In this document: positions 62,255 to 64,000 of the stretch, piece after piece
How the letters are laid out: every line of letters starts with the position of its first letter
Numbering within the stretch: the stretch's first letter is position 1
From: Brucella pecoris
GTDB taxonomy: Bacteria > Pseudomonadota > Alphaproteobacteria > Rhizobiales > Rhizobiaceae
NCBI RefSeq assembly: GCF_006376675.1
Contig: NZ_VEWK01000001.1
Span: 558,001 to 622,000, forward strand
DNA length: 64,000 nt
Reading direction: 5' to 3'
Notes under the pieces: generated by a model
What the model was told of the DNA's origin: nothing
Databases searched by the model: none
What the model saw: the letters and a program-made list of their open reading frames with translations, nothing else
Position numbers and translations under genes: made by a program

Positions 62255-64000
62255 ATGCGTAATTTGAGAGAAAATTTCCCCCAGTCGACAGGAAATCGTG
62301 CAGAGAACGCCCAGGACCCGAAGCTGCCTCGCGGTCAGACGGGAAGTCACGATCCGAATAGTGACGATACCTGGAAAGCCCATTTTTCACTCGGGGCGAA
62401 TGTTCGCTTTACCCGTACGCCGGAAGTCGAGCTTCTGCGTCGTCGCGGCGAGGAACTGCCGAGCATCAATGAGCGTTTGCAGACGACTGCAGCCGGAGCT
62501 ACGCCTGCAGTCAGTGTTGAGAAGGTTGCGGAAGCTCAGCCCATGGCTGTAGCTGAACTCCAGAAGACCGTATCGCACAGCATGGTTCGTTCGCCGGTAG
62601 CACCGGTGCCGCCTGTAATGCCTGCAGCTCCCATTGCCGCTATCATCACGCCGGCGGAACCGGTCTTGGAAGTGTCTCCCATTGAGACTGAAGCTGCACA
62701 TCCCGCTCAGCCATCCGCTTTCGCCTATCTTTCCGACTTCGCTTTCTGGGAAGGCTGCGGCATCGATACAGCACTGGCGCCCGCGGAGCCCCTCGTTTCT
62801 GCGGTGCCCGCAGAGCCGCGCAAGCCTTTGCCTACGGTCGAATCCATTCTTGCCCAGTTCCGCATTCGTGAATGGAACAAGCAGCCGGAGCCGGTTGCTG
62901 TTGCACCTGTTCAGCCAATCGCAGAAGCGCCGGTTGCTGCTGTGCCGCAGGTAGTGGTGGTTGCTGAACCTGTTGTGGTGGCTCCGGAAATTGCCCCGGA
63001 AGTAAGCGGTGAAGCCACCGACGACGAAGTCGTGCTGACGGTTGCCGAAGCAGAAGAACATATCGCCGAGGCAGTGGAAGCACCGGAGCCGGTCATTACA
63101 ACGCCCGCTCCTGTCAAGACTGCACCGTCGATCGCGCTTTACCAGCCGCAGCCCCTCCCCCGGGCAGAAGCACCGGTCATTCATGGCAGCTATGAGTTTC
63201 CGCCGCGTAATCTCTTGCAAATGCCGCCCGAACTGGACGGAAATGTCATCACGCAGGAAATGCTGGAGCGCAGTGCCGGCCTTCTCGAAAGCGTTCTGGA
63301 AGACTTTGGCGTGCGCGGCGAGATCATCCATGTCCGCCCCGGCCCGGTCGTCACGCTCTATGAGTTTGAACCTGCACCCGGCGTCAAATCTTCGCGTGTC
63401 ATCGGCCTTGCCGACGATATTGCACGCTCCATGTCGGCCCTTTCTGCCCGTGTTGCAGTCGTTCCGGGTCGCAATGTCATCGGCATCGAGCTGCCAAATG
63501 CCAATCGCGAAACCGTTTACTTGCGCGAAATGATCGATAGCCGCACGTTCGAAGCTTCGAATTACCGCCTGCCGCTTTGCCTTGGCAAAGGCATTGGGGG
63601 CGAACCGATCATAGCGGAACTGGCCAAGATGCCTCACCTTCTGGTCGCGGGCACGACAGGTTCGGGCAAGTCGGTTGCCATCAACACGATGATTCTGTCG
63701 CTGCTCTACCGCTTCAAGCCGGAAGAATGCCGCCTGATCATGGTCGATCCGAAAATGCTGGAACTGTCCATCTATGACGGTATCCCGCACCTTCTGACCC
63801 CGGTTGTCACCGATCCCAAGAAGGCTGTCGTTGCGCTCAAATGGGCGGTGCGTGAGATGGAAGAACGCTATCGCAAGATGGCCCGTCTCGGCGTGCGCAA
63901 TATCGAAGGTTTCAATGCCCGCGCCGCTTCGGCCAAGGGCAAGGGCGAAACCGTCATGTGCACGGTGCAGTCCGGTTTCGACAAGGAAACAGGTGAGCCA
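62255..64000 (+). CDS. ftsK: FtsK/SpoIIIE-type DNA translocase, no visible membrane domain, 3' truncated by window
   Basis: 582 codons are visible from ATG 62255 to the window edge. Residues 1-330 are Pro/Ala/Glu/Val-rich and predicted unstructured; then the FtsK alpha and beta domains start ([69 protein letters not shown]). Walker A is GTTGSGKS (about 466-473), and [10 protein letters not shown] follows at about 549-558. No hydrophobic helices like the four of canonical FtsK occur in the visible part. It moves DNA at the division septum or a related site. Confidence 0.9.
   Translation, partial: MRNLRENFPQSTGNRAENAQDPKLPRGQTGSHDPNSDDTWKAHFSLGANVRFTRTPEVELLRRRGEELPSINERLQTTAAGATPAVSVEKVAEAQPMAVAELQKTVSHSMVRSPVAPVPPVMPAAPIAAIITPAEPVLEVSPIETEAAHPAQPSAFAYLSDFAFWEGCGIDTALAPAEPLVSAVPAEPRKPLPTVESILAQFRIREWNKQPEPVAVAPVQPIAEAPVAAVPQVVVVAEPVVVAPEIAPEVSGEATDDEVVLTVAEAEEHIAEAVEAPEPVITTPAPVKTAPSIALYQPQPLPRAEAPVIHGSYEFPPRNLLQMPPELDGNVITQEMLERSAGLLESVLEDFGVRGEIIHVRPGPVVTLYEFEPAPGVKSSRVIGLADDIARSMSALSARVAVVPGRNVIGIELPNANRETVYLREMIDSRTFEASNYRLPLCLGKGIGGEPIIAELAKMPHLLVAGTTGSGKSVAINTMILSLLYRFKPEECRLIMVDPKMLELSIYDGIPHLLTPVVTDPKKAVVALKWAVREMEERYRKMARLGVRNIEGFNARAASAKGKGETVMCTVQSGFDKETGEP

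Noticed and set aside
62387..63790. 467-codon minus-strand open frame
   Set aside because: Antisense to the FtsK-like gene, whose plus-strand reading contains clear FtsK motifs.

Overview
The window reads as chromosomal DNA of an alphaproteobacterium of the Brucella/Ochrobactrum group (Hyphomicrobiales). This is an inference. It rests on a rhizobial-type L-rhamnose locus (rhaDI divergent from rhaRSTPQUK), a DmpA-type aminopeptidase (the family founder came from Ochrobactrum anthropi), several copies of a roughly 105-bp palindromic repeat of Brucella type, and a degenerate octamer array whose unit matches the AGGGCAGT octamer known from Brucella. About 60 protein genes are supported, many of them ABC importers, regulators and oxidoreductases. 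I see no rRNA, tRNA, CRISPR, insertion sequence or prophage.

Layout. 1-5.3 kb: tail of an aminotransferase, a palindromic element, an EamA transporter, then a yceI / secreted-repeat / ECF sigma / anti-sigma / cytochrome b561 cluster and a cupin. 5.4-9.7 kb: an Fsr-type MFS pump, a beta-propeller protein with a TPR/HTH regulator, and a divergent DUF899 pair. 9.7-16.6 kb: a complete ugp-like glycerol-3-phosphate/glycerophosphodiester importer with phosphodiesterase, divergent from a SorC regulator and a HAD phosphatase. 16.7-18.7 kb: a TetR repressor divergent from a Tet(X)-like flavin monooxygenase, with two tandem operators. 18.9-25.5 kb: two complete NitT/TauT/Ssu-type ABC importers in a row and a LysR gene. 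25.5-28.4 kb: PACE pump, EamA transporter, and an Rrf2 + thioredoxin-reductase-like pair.

28.5-38 kb holds one long minus-strand operon: SDR, PotABCD-like importer, HisD-like dehydrogenase, zinc alcohol dehydrogenase and a HutC-type GntR regulator. It is divergent from a HisC-like aminotransferase, with a likely operator between them. This looks like a catabolic pathway for an unidentified polyol or sulfonate; the HisD homologue lacks several canonical histidinol-dehydrogenase residues. alkB follows. 38.8-49.6 kb is the complete L-rhamnose uptake and catabolism regulon. 49.7-57.1 kb combines an MFS transporter and LysR regulator with a divergent D-amino-acid aminotransferase, polar-amino-acid ABC importer and DmpA peptidase: a plausible D-amino-acid/D-peptide salvage locus, with inverted octamer arrays and a LysR-type palindrome in its control region. 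57.3-61.9 kb is a complete MacA-MacB-OprM-type tripartite exporter. The window ends inside an FtsK-type DNA translocase whose visible N-terminal 580 residues contain no membrane segment.
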